A stretch of 64,000 nucleotides of DNA from Hansfordia pulvinata (Eukaryota > Ascomycota > Sordariomycetes > Xylariales). The DNA lies in contig BJKQ01000002.1 of assembly GCA_006538405.1 (NCBI GenBank), positions 3,720,001 through 3,784,000 of the forward strand, given 5' to 3'. A program made the translations under genes and the position numbers. The notes under the pieces were generated by a model. The model worked only from the letters and a program-made list of their open reading frames with translations, made no database searches and had not been told where the DNA came from. Each line of letters begins with the position of its first letter. Within the stretch, counting starts at the first letter, position 1. Below, in pieces: positions 49,201-61,311 of this stretch.

Positions 49201-49646
49201 GCCTCACCCTCTTCATCACGCACTACCAGGGGCTCGCCCGCCTCGCCGACGGCCTCGGCGACGCCTGCCGCAACGTCCACATGCGCTTCACCGCCCGCAA
49301 GAGGACGGCCGGGCGACTGGCCGACGTTGACAAGGACGCGAAAGAGGGCGCGGACGATCTCGGCGGAGGCGACGACGACGATGACAACGGTGCCGACGAG
49401 GAAATCACCTTCCTGTACGAGGTCGGCGAGGGCGTCGCCCACCGTTCCTATGGGCTCAACGTCGCCCGCCTGGCCCGCATCCCGCGCAAGGTCCTCGACG
49501 TGGCCGCCCACAAGTCCCGCGAGCTCGAGGACGAGACCAAACGTCGCCGCCTGCAGGGCACCGCCAGGTTGCTCAGCGACGTCCTGCAGGGCGACGGCGC
49601 TGATGACCAGCTCGACCACTTGATTTCCAGCATCGAGCAGCTGTGA
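46215..49646 (+). CDS. msh3: DNA mismatch repair protein Msh3 (MutS beta), three apparent frameshifts
   Basis: Msh3 pairs with Msh2 to recognise insertion/deletion loops. The start at 46215 gives [12 protein letters not shown], a PCNA-binding PIP box (QxxLxxFF) at the expected N-terminal place. A disordered linker is followed by MutS domain I ([40 protein letters not shown]) and the connector ([11 protein letters not shown]). The lever/clamp region follows ([20 protein letters not shown]), and then the ATPase with Walker [11 protein letters not shown], signature VSETARIL, Walker [17 protein letters not shown] and the H-loop FITHY. The frame breaks at GGGG 46610-46613, GGGGG 47261-47265 and CC 48222-48223. 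Each is repaired by one G or C, giving exactly 1144 residues. Read literally the gene would be dead; the pattern in other genes makes sequence error more likely. There are no introns. Confidence 0.92.
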
Positions 49647-50336
49647 GGTCGCGTTTTCATAGTTTCTTCATCGTATCATACAGGCGTGTGGGAATAGTAT
49701 AGGCGGAATGGGCAGCTCAGGCTGCGGGCGTTGATACACGGAATTACTTAATGTTCATGGTACTGCAAGCTGTACAAAATAAGCCAAATTCGAGTTGATT
49801 GTGAATGCAACGCGACGTCTAAGTGAAGTATATGAGGTACAACTGTCCCGGCCGCAAGTGCAAAAATAGAGCGCAGTGTCCGCTTAGCTTTGTTGGTTCC
49901 TGACCCGGTGAAAATGACGCCCATCAAACCCATACTCCCCCTCGCCCATAGCTCCAACGCCCAAGACTCAGTCGTCGCATTTGCCAGGGATTGATGTTCT
50001 GGCGCCCTGTCGCTAATCGAAACCAAGCCGCGTTGCAGGTTGACTGATCGCAAAATCAGAGGCAGGTCATGGGGTGCAAGCGAATATCATATCCCCATGA
50101 TGCCTCTTGTTGCAGTATAAACGATAGGATAGATCTATGCGAGTACCAGAGCCGATATTACGAGTACCGGCCATGGCCATGAATCGAGTGACCACGAATT
50201 GGATTGTCTTGTAGCTGCTCCATCGTCAATCGCCTCCGATTGACGGGAACGGATGGAATGGCCAGCATTGTTCTGTTGGTAAATCATCATGAAAAAGACC
50301 GCAAGCAGATGGGAAAGCCGAGGTGTTCTTCGAGTT
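49647..50336. other. Intergenic, convergent 3' ends of msh3 and the zinc-finger gene
   Basis: Lies between two stop codons on opposite strands. A GAGTACC word occurs twice near 50138-50167. No gene is seen. Confidence 0.6.
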
Positions 50337-52282
50337 TTACATGTGGAACGACTCGCTGTTAGCACGGCTGGAATGATATGAAGGAGGGTGCTGCGCTGCA
50401 ATGTTCAGTTGGTTGTCCTCTCCGTAGCCTTGGAACATGCGGAATCCAACGTCATCCCTGGGCTGGACACACAGCGGATTGAAGCCTCCATTGTCCACAG
50501 GCTCCGAATTCATGTATGGGAAAGCAGACGTTGAGCCTGTGGGGAAGGGTAGATGCTGGTTCTCCTTCCCGGGTAGAGGGGAGAATGTCGTTTGAGAGCT
50601 GGGGTGGAGGGGTTGTAACCGAGGTTGGCGTTTCCGGGCCTGAGGACGTGTCCGGGCAGTCTCCCGTTACTGCCAGTAATGTGTGAGCTGCAGCCAAAGG
50701 CTATAGTAGAAAGCACCTAGTGCTAACTCACCCGTGTGCCTTGTGGCCGACCATTGCGTCGACATCTGTGGATCTGTCAACCACTGTGATCGAGCCATGG
50801 CTTCAAGGGTGATCCAGCCCTCACCTAGTGCCGACTGAGGGTCTTCGTAGATGGAAAAACCGGAATGGAGTCCTTGGTTGGGAAACGGCATCTGTGGGCT
50901 CAAAACAATCTCCTGCGTAGGGGAGTGCTGTGCAAGCGGTGATTGCAGGACTGGGCGCTGCTGGCCCGCGGAAACGCCTCGGGCGCCTCTTCCGCGAGTG
51001 CTTCTCCTCGATCGTGTAGGTGGAGCCGAGTCACGTTGAGCAGGGCTCGCTCTAGTCTTGCGGGGGTTTGGTTTGTCAGTCGAGCTGTTGCGTCGCTTGG
51101 TCTGTCGGTCAGATGCCGCTTCATACTCGTCCTCGTTGCGGTCTGTCAGTGTCGAAAGATTGTGCAGACAGTCCGTTGTACTCACTTCGCTTCCGTCAAT
51201 AGAGGGCTCGTCATAGACATCGCGTGTTCTCTGTAGGTCAAGTTTCAGGTCCATCACGGCTTCCCTTGTGGCAACGGACATTGAGTTTTTCTCAAGCTTA
51301 TGGAGGACGGCCGGGTCTTTCTTCTGGTTTCTCATACGCTTCTGATCGTTTCCAGCAGCGTCGAATCCGGCCATTCCTGGGAAGACTTGCCCTTTGAGCT
51401 TGAGGTTGCTAATTTCGCAGCTGTCATCCTCGATTATCACGGCACTGGTCTCGGAAGGAAATGAGCTGCCATCCTCGGACATCTCGTATCTGGAGGAGTC
51501 GTCGTCGTCGACAGTCAAGCCGAAAGATCGACGCACTCTGTAGTTGCCTTCGGCTGCAAAGCTGCCGGAATGTGATGTCATACACGAGAGCGGCGAAGGC
51601 ACGCTCGGGTAGGTTGACTGAGCCAGTGTATAGGCGTGTCCGTGATCATGGCTCTGCTGGGAGTTGTCGTCGTCCGACTCGCACTTGATCTCTTGTTCAT
51701 AGTTCGGCTGGGTCGGAGATTCTGGCTTCTGGGCGGCACGATGGGTTAGTCAAGACGAAATATTTAGGCTGGTAAGGGACTCACCGCTGCTCGTCCTCCA
51801 CCCCGGCCTCCTCGGCCCCTTCTCGACCCACGGCCGCCTCGGGCGCCCCGCTTGGCCGTTCCAGCTGTAACGTCCTGTGCGTGAGTGGGAGGGCTTTGGG
51901 GGAGTTCTTCCTTCTGTTGAGACTGTCGGCGGCTTCCTCTGGCAGACAGACGGTTGCGTAGGAGGGAGTTGATGTCGTGGTCTTCGTACCATTTGTCGTA
52001 CTCATTCAGCGCGATTGCTGCGTCCTCGTCTACATCTCTGATCACCTTCAGGTTAAATTGATTCGACAGGTGACCTTTGGAGCTGACGTGCGTGAGCAGA
52101 TGAGAGATGTCCGAGAAGGTGGTGTTCTTGGGGCATATCGAGCAGACCAAGGGAATGCTTTGGGTCTCTGGGGCAGCTGTCTCAGCAGGGGGCTCGGTTT
52201 CATTGTGTCCATGCAAATTGAGAGCCATCTTGACGAGGTCCGAGGCTGCTGAGTATGGGTCATCCATGCCGAAGTCGTCCAT
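50337..52282 (-). CDS. Nuclear-type C2H2 zinc-finger protein of unknown role
   Basis: Exon 1 is 52282-51785, exon 2 is 51728-50732 and exon 3 is 50669-50337; the introns have GTGAGT donors and GACTAAC or CTCAC branch sites. One finger is visible near residue 45: VCSICPKNTTFSDISHLLTH, followed by SSKGHL (C-x2-C-x12-H-x5-H). RGG-type basic repeats (GARGGRGSRRGRGGRGGGRA) close exon 1, and a long acidic/Ser-rich and Lys/Arg-rich disordered region follows. The last exon reads YMNSEPVDNGGFNPLCVQPR and ends with SYHSSRANSESFHM. To reach that frame from VTGDCPDTSSGPETPTSV, two bases are missing, at GGGG 50578-50581 and GGG 50571-50573. A further in-frame 54-nt intron (GTGAGT at about 51185 to CGAG) may or may not be removed, so the product is about 609 or 591 residues. 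Function unknown, possibly chromatin or RNA related. Confidence 0.75.
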
Positions 52283-55154
52283 TCTGCTCGATATATTAGC
52301 AACGGATGAGACATGTTTCCTGATTGCGAGATGAAGAAGGGCTTGAAATGATACAAGAAGATGCTTTCGGAAGACTTCGATTCAGAAAGGGTGAAGGGGG
52401 TCATCCAAGATTGGTTATGCGATCCTCAGTACACAGTGACGATGAAAAGACACGAGCAAAGGCGATAGAGCAAGGTCACGGGTGGTGGAGGCAGGGATGA
52501 ACTTTCTGCCTTACCTGTCGGCGAAGAAGGCAGAGTCGGCCCAACGCGGACGAGAGTGGACTGGAAACAGCTTCGATCTGCTTGGAAACGAAAGGACGCT
52601 GGTTCCGCTCGGGTGCCCCGGCGATATGCAGTCTCAGCGAGATGTACGTCGAAGAAATATTGAGTAACTCTCGACGCTGCTGAAACTACACAACACGCTA
52701 CAACGACCGTCAGTTTCCAGAGCATCCGTCAGTAATGTCGATGATGGTGTGTGAATGAGGCTGCTAAGGCATTTGAGCACTGTCCAAACTGACGCTGTGC
52801 TTGCAGCGGTCGGAGATTATCCACCTCGGAGTCGCGATCGTGAAGCTTGCTCGCGCGAATGAGCCATGTATTGGGAGAACAAAGGAAAAACACGGAGCGG
52901 GGTTAAGCATTCGAACAAACAGGCAGTGGCTCCTCTCCGGTGACAGAAACGGTGGCTGCCTTTTTCTGCGTGGGCTGATGCCTTCGCCATCGCCTGAGGA
53001 TATGAATGAACGCGTCGCGGTGACGAGGACGCGTGTGGGGAAGTCGGGTGGCTGGGAATTGCAGGTCCTCACCGAGACTGGAGGTCGTGCCGATTTGAAG
53101 AAGATGGGGGGCTTACCTGACCAGAACGAATGGACGATCCGAGTGAGCACGGTCGAGGGAGTCAGTCAGGACTGCCACGGTCAGGGCCGCCACTGCAAGA
53201 ATGCAGCCGTGAAAGGAGGGTGAGAAGTTGGATGATGGGCGATGAGGACCACCCTGCCTAGAAGCCGGGGAGGTGGGAGATGGATCAAGGTCGAGAAGAC
53301 ACAAAGAGGCAGGAAAGCAGGCGGGATAGGGCGGGAGGCTGCTTCCCCTCGTCTTGCCGGGACACTGTGAGTTTGGGAAACCACGGCCCACAGGCAGCTG
53401 CCAGATCTGAGAAGACACAGCAGGCTTGAGGAGGAAAGAGCCAACCGCCCAGTCAGACTGTGGGTCTGGACCTCGTTCGATGGAGGTCTACGGGACTACC
53501 TTGCGCCTTCGCAGTGGCAGTATCCGGCGACATGATAGCACCGCAACTGCCCGGTGCGATGTCGACGAGTACTTTCCCGAGCTCGACGAGCACGTATTGG
53601 GTGGGGCCCGCGCGGCTCTCTCTCTGCGACTGTCTGTATTGAATGGTGATAATAGCAGTCTGCAACAATTGAGAAAATTGGTTCTGCTTCCGGGACCTCG
53701 GGCGCATTGTTGTGATTTATGCCTCACACAGGTAGTGTCCATTGTGTGCTGTAAGAAATACAGCCACTTCGCGCAGCACAGCAGACGGGAGAAGCGCCGC
53801 CCTGGGCGGGAGTAGTGCTCTATCTCGACTCATACTGGGCATCACGATGTCGCATAGTGGCCAGTTCTGAATGATGATTAAGAGGCACATGATTTCTCAT
53901 TCAGTGAATACACTTTATTGTAGAACACAATCATGACCAAATGGTTGCGAGCCTTTAAGCTTCAGCCCTTGGTGTCTACAGCACCCGCCTCTCTACCCTT
54001 CCCTGCGAAAAAGAATAGGTCATTCGGAAGAAAAAAGCGGCCACTCGAGTCGAAAACGGGGTTCGAATCCGAGACGTTCACGCCTGAAGACTGGGTGCTG
54101 AGGGTTGCTGAGCAACAAGGGGAGGGGTGAAGTCTGAGTGGTTGTCTTATGTGTTGAATTCAAGGCACGTTTAGTCCATCATCTACGGTCTCGTTTACAC
54201 TTCATAACGACAGAAAGCTCAGGACCTAAGACATCTAAGCCTCTTAACTAAGTCTGCCTTACTTGGAAGTTGCCGTGGTCAGCGGGTGCTACCTGCCGAA
54301 GCCCCTATCTGGACTTGGGCGATGAGAGCAAGCAAGAGTCACACCGCGGTTACGCACTTGACTCAAGTAGAGACGCATGACGACTTACTGAATGAAGAGC
54401 CCGTCCACAGCTGAGCGTGCCCATTACGATCCATAGATTCTTCGAGCTAATGAATGGGATCTTAGCCATGTGTTACGCGGTTGGCACAACCCAACCCGCG
54501 AGTGCTAAGCCCCCGGCAATGCCACGGCAGCTGCCACGAGGCATATATCGTCCGAAAGAAGCGTCTATTCATCAACAAGCAGAGCAGAAGCGCACATGGC
54601 CGAGTGGGAAACCCACCCCGTTCGACCGTCGAGTTCTACAGCTGACCCAGGCCTCACAGTAGTGGGAACGGTGGGCCACATCGGGATATTGGCCGCGGGT
54701 AGTCGAGCGGACACTCACCTCTGGCAGCTGCAAACTGCCCAACCGACGGTTGTGGTGAGTATGTCCTTCGGATTACCCGACAGAACACTTACTACTGTGC
54801 GGGCTGCGACTACCATCCAACTGTCTAAGTAGCGACAGCCTGGGCTCTGCATCCGCTCCGCCCCGGGGAACAGCCCTTGGCCAGGCGCGTACTCCAGGAG
54901 GCGGCGCGCTCAACTCGGCCCGGCACTGGCCACTAACATGATCCCCAGGCTGCGCATAGACTCGGCCCTTAGCCGCGCGTGGTTGCGACACTGCAGACGG
55001 TTGAGGGGCGGGCAAGCATAATAATGGTAATAGCTCGGTGAGTCCACCACCACAACTCCCCCTTCCTACTCGGCCATGTGGCCTGCCTGCTCTTTTGCAT
55101 TGTTCTCTCTTTACTCTTTATTAAGACACCTTTTATTAATAATATTACACTAGT
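52283..55154. other. Intergenic region
   Basis: The first 450 nt are the probable zinc-finger promoter. The rest has no supportable gene; from about 53.8 to 55.15 kb base composition is less GC-rich, with TTATTAATAATATT near 55130. A GGTTCGAATCC word near 54059 resembles a tRNA T-loop, but no cloverleaf can be built around it. Confidence 0.5.
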
Positions 55155-56627
55155 TCAACCCGTAGAGCCGCACTGGCGAAAGTGGATGTTATAATCGTAA
55201 GCTTTCACGAGGCCGGCAAAGTGCGTGGCCGCAGCAGCAACGACCAGGACGTGGAAGATCTGGTGCGACGAGCCGAAGATATCGAATCGGCCAGGCCACG
55301 CCCGCTCCGGGAATCTCGTCTGGTCGAATAAAGTCAGTTAATCAGCCAGTCAATCAGCCAGCGCCGCTTACGCAGGAAAAAAAAAAAGACGGCAGTCCCA
55401 CCACTCACAGTATGTATCGCAGTGCCCAGCATCAGCAGGCCGCCCTCGACCAGGTAGTACGGCAGACCGGACCAGCGCATCATGCGCGCGAGGCCGAAGA
55501 GATAAGCGCCGTGCGCGAGCGGCAAGAACCCGGAGAAGCCCGTCCCCACGAAACACAGGACGCGAAAGGTGCGCCACCGGGGGCCCTCGAACCGCGGGTT
55601 CACCAGCACGGTGATTGTCAGCGCGCCCAGGACGGATATCTGTTAATCCGTGTCAGTTTCGTTCGTGCCTAGAACCAGGCGAAGGGTCATCTTCTCTCTT
55701 GTCGTTCACTTTGCCTTCCACCACTAGTCTCGCGGGCGGGGGGAGATGAAAGGCCAGCCGACGGAGCCCCCTTAGAACTTGACTCACCATGGACCAGTAG
55801 AAGCGCCGCAGCCCCGGCTCGCACCAGAAGCCCATGTAGACGCCGGACGCGAAGCTGCCGAGCGTCAGCGCGACGATGCCCGCAAAGTCGGCCCGCAGCC
55901 ACAGGCGCGCCGCCCGCGGCGACACGTTGCCCAGGGCGTGGTAGGCCGCGGAGCAGGCGAAGCAGGCCGCGGCGCAGGCCAGGAAGAGCGCGAACGCGGC
56001 GTCGTCGTCCAGCGCGCGCAGCACTGTCGCCGACGCCGCCGCCGCCGCCGTCGTCACGGCCCTGAGCCTCCTGCTGCCGCCGCCGCCGCTGCTAGAGCCG
56101 TCCTCTTGCGAGGGTGGTTGTGGTATGTCCGCGGACAGCAGGGCCGACAGAGCCGCCAGCAGCGCGGCGATCAGCGCCGCCGGCGCGAGGTGCGACCACA
56201 CGCTGACCGACTCGTTGTGCAGGCGGCCCACGGCGCTGCGCAGCGACTCCCCGGGGCTGCCCGTCGGCGCCCGCCGGTAGCCCCCGCGGATGTACCTGTT
56301 GCCGCGCGCCCAGTCCGGGACCTCGTCGTACGAGAGGAGCCTCCGGGCTTGTTGTTGTCCCCGCCCTTCCTCATCTTCTTCTCGGTCTGCCCTCTGCTGG
56401 TGGCTTCTTGCGGCGGTGGCGGCGGCGGCGGCGGCGGTGGTTCTGCTGCCGCTGCCTCCCCCAGCCGGGATGGTCCACCGCATGTATCCCGTCCCGTCCG
56501 GCGGTGCCGCGGCGACTCGGCGGCGGGCGGTGGTGGATGATGGCGACATTGTGTTTCCCAGCCGCGAACTTCGTCTCGAGAGCAGCGAGGTGACCGGGGG
56601 CCTGGATGGTGCGTGTGAGTTTTGCAA
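55155..56627 (-). CDS. PAQR/hemolysin-III family receptor (ADIPOR/Izh-like)
   Basis: Seven-TM protein of the adiponectin-receptor-like family; fungal members (Izh) are tied to zinc and sterol homeostasis and may act as ceramidases. Exons: 56627-55788, 55639-55409 and 55319-55155, all phase 0 with GTGAGT donors, giving 411 residues. The N-terminal cytosolic part has SYDEVPDWARGNRYIRGGYR, the family start, then LHNESVSVWSHLAPAAL (first metal-site histidine) and ACSAAYHALGNVS (second). The last exon supplies TRFPERAWPGRFDIFGSSHQ followed by IFHVLVVAAAATHFAG, the conserved final helix with two histidines. A Gly/Ser-rich and Ala-rich insertion of about 45 residues lies in the first loop. No frameshift. 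An upstream methionine (56627) or the one at MSPSS could be the true start. Confidence 0.9.
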
Positions 56628-57544
56628 GGCTCCCCCCTCCCCCTTTTCTTCTCACGTTGCCGAAGACTCTCACAAGACTGATGGAAGGCGAGACAGGCGG
56701 GCGATTCGATTCGGTCTCAAGGAAACAAAAAAGAGGTCAACGTGCGATTGGGACGGAGAGTTGTTTTATAAAGAAAGAAATTCGCGAAGACGCATCCCCT
56801 TTCCGCGTCCCTTTCTTTCCACCTCCCGGGCCTGGCATTGCTTTACTCCAGACATTTGGGTTGCAACGCGCGCGCGCGCGCGGAAAGGGCACCAGGGGGT
56901 CCGTGAGGCCCGCCGGTCCCTCTCTCACTTCTGATTTCGCCTTTCCAGTCTCTCACATCCTGTCCGTGTCTCGCTTTTCCTTCCCCCTGCACCCGAGAAT
57001 GAACAGGGCTGATGCATGATCAGAGTGTCCCCCACAATTTCCCGCTCTACCGCTCACCCGCGCCACGTGCTGCCGAAGGGGGAAAAAATAAAGCCCCGGG
57101 CTCAGCTGCGGAAGGGTCGGTGTGGATGGTGACCGAAGGCTTACGCCGAGGCCTGCCGTTCGGGCTGGCGATTCGCGGGCGCAGACATATATCGGGCGCC
57201 TGCTATACCGCGCTGGGCCGCCCGGTTGGCTGACGCGGGGGGAGGCGCTGCTACCATATAATCCGTACCCGTAGTCGGGCTGCAGGCTAATTATAGACTG
57301 CATAGAGCGCGCTGGCCATCTTTCCTCGCCTGGGATCAAGGATGGCCATGGAAAGGTTGGAAGATCTCCTGCATATGATGAGGCTGACGACCTCGGGTGC
57401 TGCGACTCTGAACAAAGCTGATTGTACAATTCTCCCGTCTGGTTCTACAAGTTGTTGTATTATACATCTGGATCAAGGTCAAGGTCAGGCTCCTTTTTTT
57501 TTTCATCTCGACCTTGCTTACTCGTACGGCCCCCCTGCCCCGCC
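56628..57544. other. Intergenic between PAQR gene and coq6
   Basis: Promoter of the PAQR gene and 3' flank of coq6. An alternating (CG)n run lies near 56869-56881. No gene is recognised. Confidence 0.6.
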
Positions 57545-59130
57545 TCACAGCGACCCGGAGCCGCCGCCGCCGCCGGCCGCCTGGCGCATGAAGAAGTTCT
57601 TGAGGGGCGCGATGCGGTTGACAGCGTCGAGGCCGAGGGCGCGCAGCGGCACCAGGGGCCCGCTCTGGACGGCGTACAGCTTGTGCAGCTTGTCGACGAC
57701 GCCGAGCAGCACGTGGTTGGCGGCGTAGCGGTCGGCGCAGTACGGTTCGAGCGACGCGCGCGCGCCCAGGTCCATCCCGTGCTCGACGGCGTACGCCAGC
57801 GCGCCCGCCAGGCTCTCGGCGTCCCCTGGCCCTGGTTCAGGCCCTGGCCCGCCAGCGGGTGGATCGTGTGCGCCGCGTCGCCCACCAGCGCCACCCGCTC
57901 GCCCACGTACGTGTCCGCGTGCCGCATGCGCAGCGGGAACGACGCCACCGTGCCCTCCTGCACGCCCGTGACGGCCCTCGGCAGCGCGCGGGGGTTGGCG
58001 GATGACGACGACGACGACGTCGTCGTAGTGTTGGCCGCCCGCCACTGGTATTCGTCCTCCTGGCCCGAGGCGATGGTGTGCATGTAGTCGAGGTCGACGC
58101 CGTCGAGGCGGAAGGCGGCGTTGACGAGGGCGACAAAGTCGCGCGGCGACAGGCGCTTGAGCAGCGCGGCGTTGGCCGGCGTCGTGGACCAGACCAGGGT
58201 GGCGTAGCGCCCGGGCATGGGCAGGAGGGCGATGGGGCCCGTGGGCAGGAAGCGCTGGTAGGCGACGGCGCCCGCGCCCGCGTCCGCGCCCACGTCTGCG
58301 AAGGCGCCGTCGGGCTCGAGCTCCAGGGTGGCGACTACGCCGTGGCGGTCGTAGTCCCAGCCGCGGCTCTCGATGCCGGCAAAGGCGCGGACGGGGCTGT
58401 TGGCGCCGTCGGCGCCGACGAGCAGGCGGGCGGCGAGCTGCCGGCCGCCCGAGAGGTGGACGACGGGCCACTGGGACAGGTCGAGGTCGGGGGTGTCGGG
58501 GCCGTAGCCAATGTGCTCGACGCGGGCGCCGTCGCAGACGGTGACGCCGCCGAGCTCGTCGAGGCGGCGCAGCAGGGCCGAGGTCAGGTTGAGGTTCTCG
58601 GTCATGTAGGCGATGTCGGTGCCCTGCGAGTCGTCGAACTCGACGCGGGCGTCGGTCAGGCCGTCCCAGACCTGCATGTGGCGGTAGGGCTGGACGCGGT
58701 CGCGGCGCAGCAGGCGCGGGTCCCACGCGCCGACGCGCTCGAGGAAGCGGGCGGACGCGGGCGTCAGGGAGCTGCAGCGGTTGGAGAAGCGGTCCGGGGC
58801 CATGGACCAAGAGCGCAGCGTCGACAGGTCCTGGGCCTCGACGAGGGCGACGCGCAGGCCGGCGGTGGCGGGGTTGGACCGCAGCGCGGCCAGCAGGCTG
58901 AGGCCGGCCGGGCCGCCGCCGACGCAGACGACGTCGTAGATGTCGGAGTCGGGGATCGGGGTTGAGGTCGAGGGCGAGGACGAGGCGGCGCTGGACGCGT
59001 AGGCGCGGGCTCGTTGTCTGCCGGCGTCGAGTCGGGGCGACGGGACGAGGGCGCGACGGCAGCCCCGGCACATGTGCGAGGCCGGGCTCCTTAGAGCGAG
59101 GCGCCTCCCGGCCATGACGAGGCCGTCCAT
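57545..59130 (-). CDS. coq6: Ubiquinone biosynthesis monooxygenase Coq6, one apparent frameshift
   Basis: Mitochondrial flavoprotein monooxygenase that hydroxylates the C5 position of the benzoquinone ring in coenzyme Q synthesis, in complex with other Coq proteins. The start at 59130 (or Met at 59115) gives an Arg/Ser/Ala-rich mitochondrial presequence of about 50 residues ending near ARAYASSAASSS. DVVCVGGGPAGLSLLAALRS is the FAD Rossmann motif, then LLVGADGANSPVRAFAGIES (DG motif) and RVALVGDAAHTIHPLAGQGL (GD motif). The frame breaks at CCCC 57823-57826 (GGGG in the sense strand). One extra G gives NQGQGDAESLAGALAYAVEH, and the C-terminus continues DLGARASLEPYCADRYAANH to FFMRQAAGGGG. The repaired protein has 528 residues, normal for the family. 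A TTSSSSSS run (GTC repeat near 58005) is the only insertion. Confidence 0.9.
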
Positions 59131-59952
59131 GTGTGTCGAGCGCGTGGGTATGTTTTTGGGGAGATGGAGGGCAGCGGTTGATGGTGTTCCGAATGGCCGT
59201 GGCCCGGGAGAGGGCGCGGGTGGTCGTTGAGAGTGTGGTCGTATGACGTTGTCGTTCTGCGACGATGTACCTGTAGGTTGGAATTTCTCGACGTACGATT
59301 TCCGCGCCGGGCTCTGGAATTACCTAAGATGGGGGATGTCCCTGATGGAAGGTTCTTTCCCGGACCTTCAGAGGGCTCTGCCGCGCACTGCCGATCTGCG
59401 GCTCAGGGCTCCACCGCCTAAACTTCCAGGGACCAGACCCACTGAAGCCACCGAAGCCGCTTCGCTCCAGGGCTCAGGTCTGTTCTCCAGTATTTGCAGC
59501 CGCGGCAGCGACCCGCTACTATCCGATTGTCCCCCTTTTCGGTCGAGGTTCGGATCTCGTGGTGATACTTAATCGTGTAGTGCAGAGAACTTCAAGCCCG
59601 TCGCGTGGCCTTTGGAAATGAGCATGAATCAATTCAGGCCTGGGTTGAATGTTCCACCTCTCGTCATCGTCATATCAACCCCTAATTCAACTGCATAAAC
59701 GCCGTCGACAGCTAGACATGTCAAGAACGGCAGATTGTGACTCTGCCACTCGGTCCAGATAACCTCAATAATAACCAGAGAATATAGATGCCAAACCTTT
59801 CCCAGCAGCATCCCACTCACAGTTCCAAAGGTCCCGTCTTGCCTGCCGGCCTCAGCTCGTATGTAATCCGTTACTTCATAGCTCCCACCCTAACGCCGCG
59901 CCCATTGGTACGCCTCGGAGAGCCGTGTGTCCCCCATCCGCGTGCTGGCCAC
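59131..59952. other. Intergenic between coq6 and the eisosome gene
   Basis: Promoter of coq6 and 3' flank of the Pil1-like gene. No gene is recognised. Confidence 0.6.
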
Positions 59953-61311
59953 CTAGACCTTCTTGTCGTTGACGACCACCGATGACGACGCCGCCGCCTC
60001 CTCGTCGTTATCCGCAAGCCCGCCCGTCGTGTCCGTGTCCGTCGTCGTCGACGCCCTCGCCCACGTGCGCGCTTCCGCTCCTGCCTCCCCTTGCACCTCG
60101 TCGTCCCCGCTCGACTTGCCGGCGTGGCGCCGCAGCCCTCCCAGCTCCGACTCGTTGCTGCTCCGCGGGGCCTCGTTCCCGTGTCCGGCTGCTCCGTACC
60201 CGACCGCGGACGCCACCGCCGCGGACACCGGGGGGCTCTCCAGCTGCAGGGACCAGCTCTTAATGTCGTCCTCGGCGTCGTTGAGCACCTGCCGGGCCTG
60301 CGCCGCCCCCGTGTACGACCGCCGCCGGTCTCCGGGGGTCATGGGGTCGTCGTCGAGCAGCGGCAGCAGGCGCCGCCCGTGCTTGGCCAGTAGGATCTGC
60401 TTCTCGGCCCGCTCGATGATGGCGATGAACTCGGCGTCGTAGGCCTCCTTGAACTTTCGCCGTGTCTGAAGCGGAACCATGGGACCCCCTTTAGATCAGC
60501 CTCGGATGCTCACAAAAAAAGAAGAGAGGGTATCAATAGGGAATGGGTAGCTCACGGTATTGCGCAGCTGCGCCTCGGCGACGAGGTTCTCGGCCTCGGC
60601 GCGCACGAGCTCCTGCTCGAGCACGGGCAGGCGGGGGCTGCCGGGCTCCTTGGCCCGCAGGCGGCGGATGTCGTCGGCGATACGGCCGCGGGCGTCGCGG
60701 CTGGGCTGGACGCTGCGCTCCGTGTCGCGGACGGCCTTGAGCACGGAGCGGGCGCCGTCCAGGCCCCGGGCGTAGGCCACCTCCTGCTCGCCGACCTCGC
60801 CGAGAAGGACGGCCACCTTGTCGCTGAGGTCGGACACGGCCTCGTCGCCCGTCTGCTCGCCCCACTCGGACAGCTGGGAGGCCAGGGACACGCGCTCGCG
60901 GCCCGCCTGCTCGTGCCGCGCCACCAGGCCGTTGGCCGACTTGATGAGGCGCCACAGGCGCCGCGAGAGCTCGGGCTGGACGGAGCCGCGCAGCGAGGAC
61001 AGCGAGAAGGGCTTGCGCCCGCCGCCGCTTCCGGAGCCGTTGCCGGTGCCGCCCGCGGCCGAGGTGTGGTCGGAGTGGGGGCCCGAGCTGGCCTTGCCGG
61101 ACCGGATCGAGAGGGCGCGGTTCCTGCGAGGGGGTTGGTGCGTCAGCGAGTCGGGTACTCTATGTTGTTGGTGATGCAGAGAAGAGGCAGGACGGGGGGG
61201 CAAGTTAGGTAAGGTAGGTAGGTTTGTTGGTATGGCCGGGACGGAAGATGAGATTCACAGATAGGTGGATGCGGAAAAGATGCTTCGCTGCGAGCGAGCG
61301 TCGGACGACAT
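59953..61311 (-). CDS. Eisosome core component Pil1/Lsp1-like (BAR domain)
   Basis: Forms the membrane-bound half-pipe scaffold of eisosomes under plasma-membrane furrows. Exons: 61311-61259, 61123-60556 and 60465-59953. The second intron (GTGAGC to CTTCAG) joins AEAQLRNT to TRRKFKEAYDAEFIAIIERA. The first (GTGAAT to CCTCGCAG, GCTGAC branch) joins a short first exon to NRALSIRSGK in phase. The result is 377 residues. The BAR core is clear: ELSRRLWRLIKSANGLVARH, LSEWGEQTGDEAVSDLSDKV, SVQPSRDARGRIADDI, KEPGSPRLPVLEQELVRAEA and HGRRLLPLLDDDPMTPGDRR. A Thr/Asp/Ser-rich C-terminal tail (TTTDTDTTGG) is low complexity. The first exon and start (MSSDARSQRSIFSASTYL) fit by phase but are the least certain part; the family is secure. 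Confidence 0.92.

Noticed and set aside
48075..49619. 514-codon minus-strand frame over msh3
   Set aside because: Antisense to the MutS ATPase; low-complexity Gly/Val/Asp composition.
54041..54130. tRNA-like T-loop word GGTTCGAATCC
   Set aside because: The T-stem does not pair, and no acceptor, D- or anticodon arms can be built on either strand.
54596..54680. GGCCGAGTGG word resembling a Ser/Leu tRNA D-arm
   Set aside because: No matching acceptor stem or T-arm follows; a chance word.
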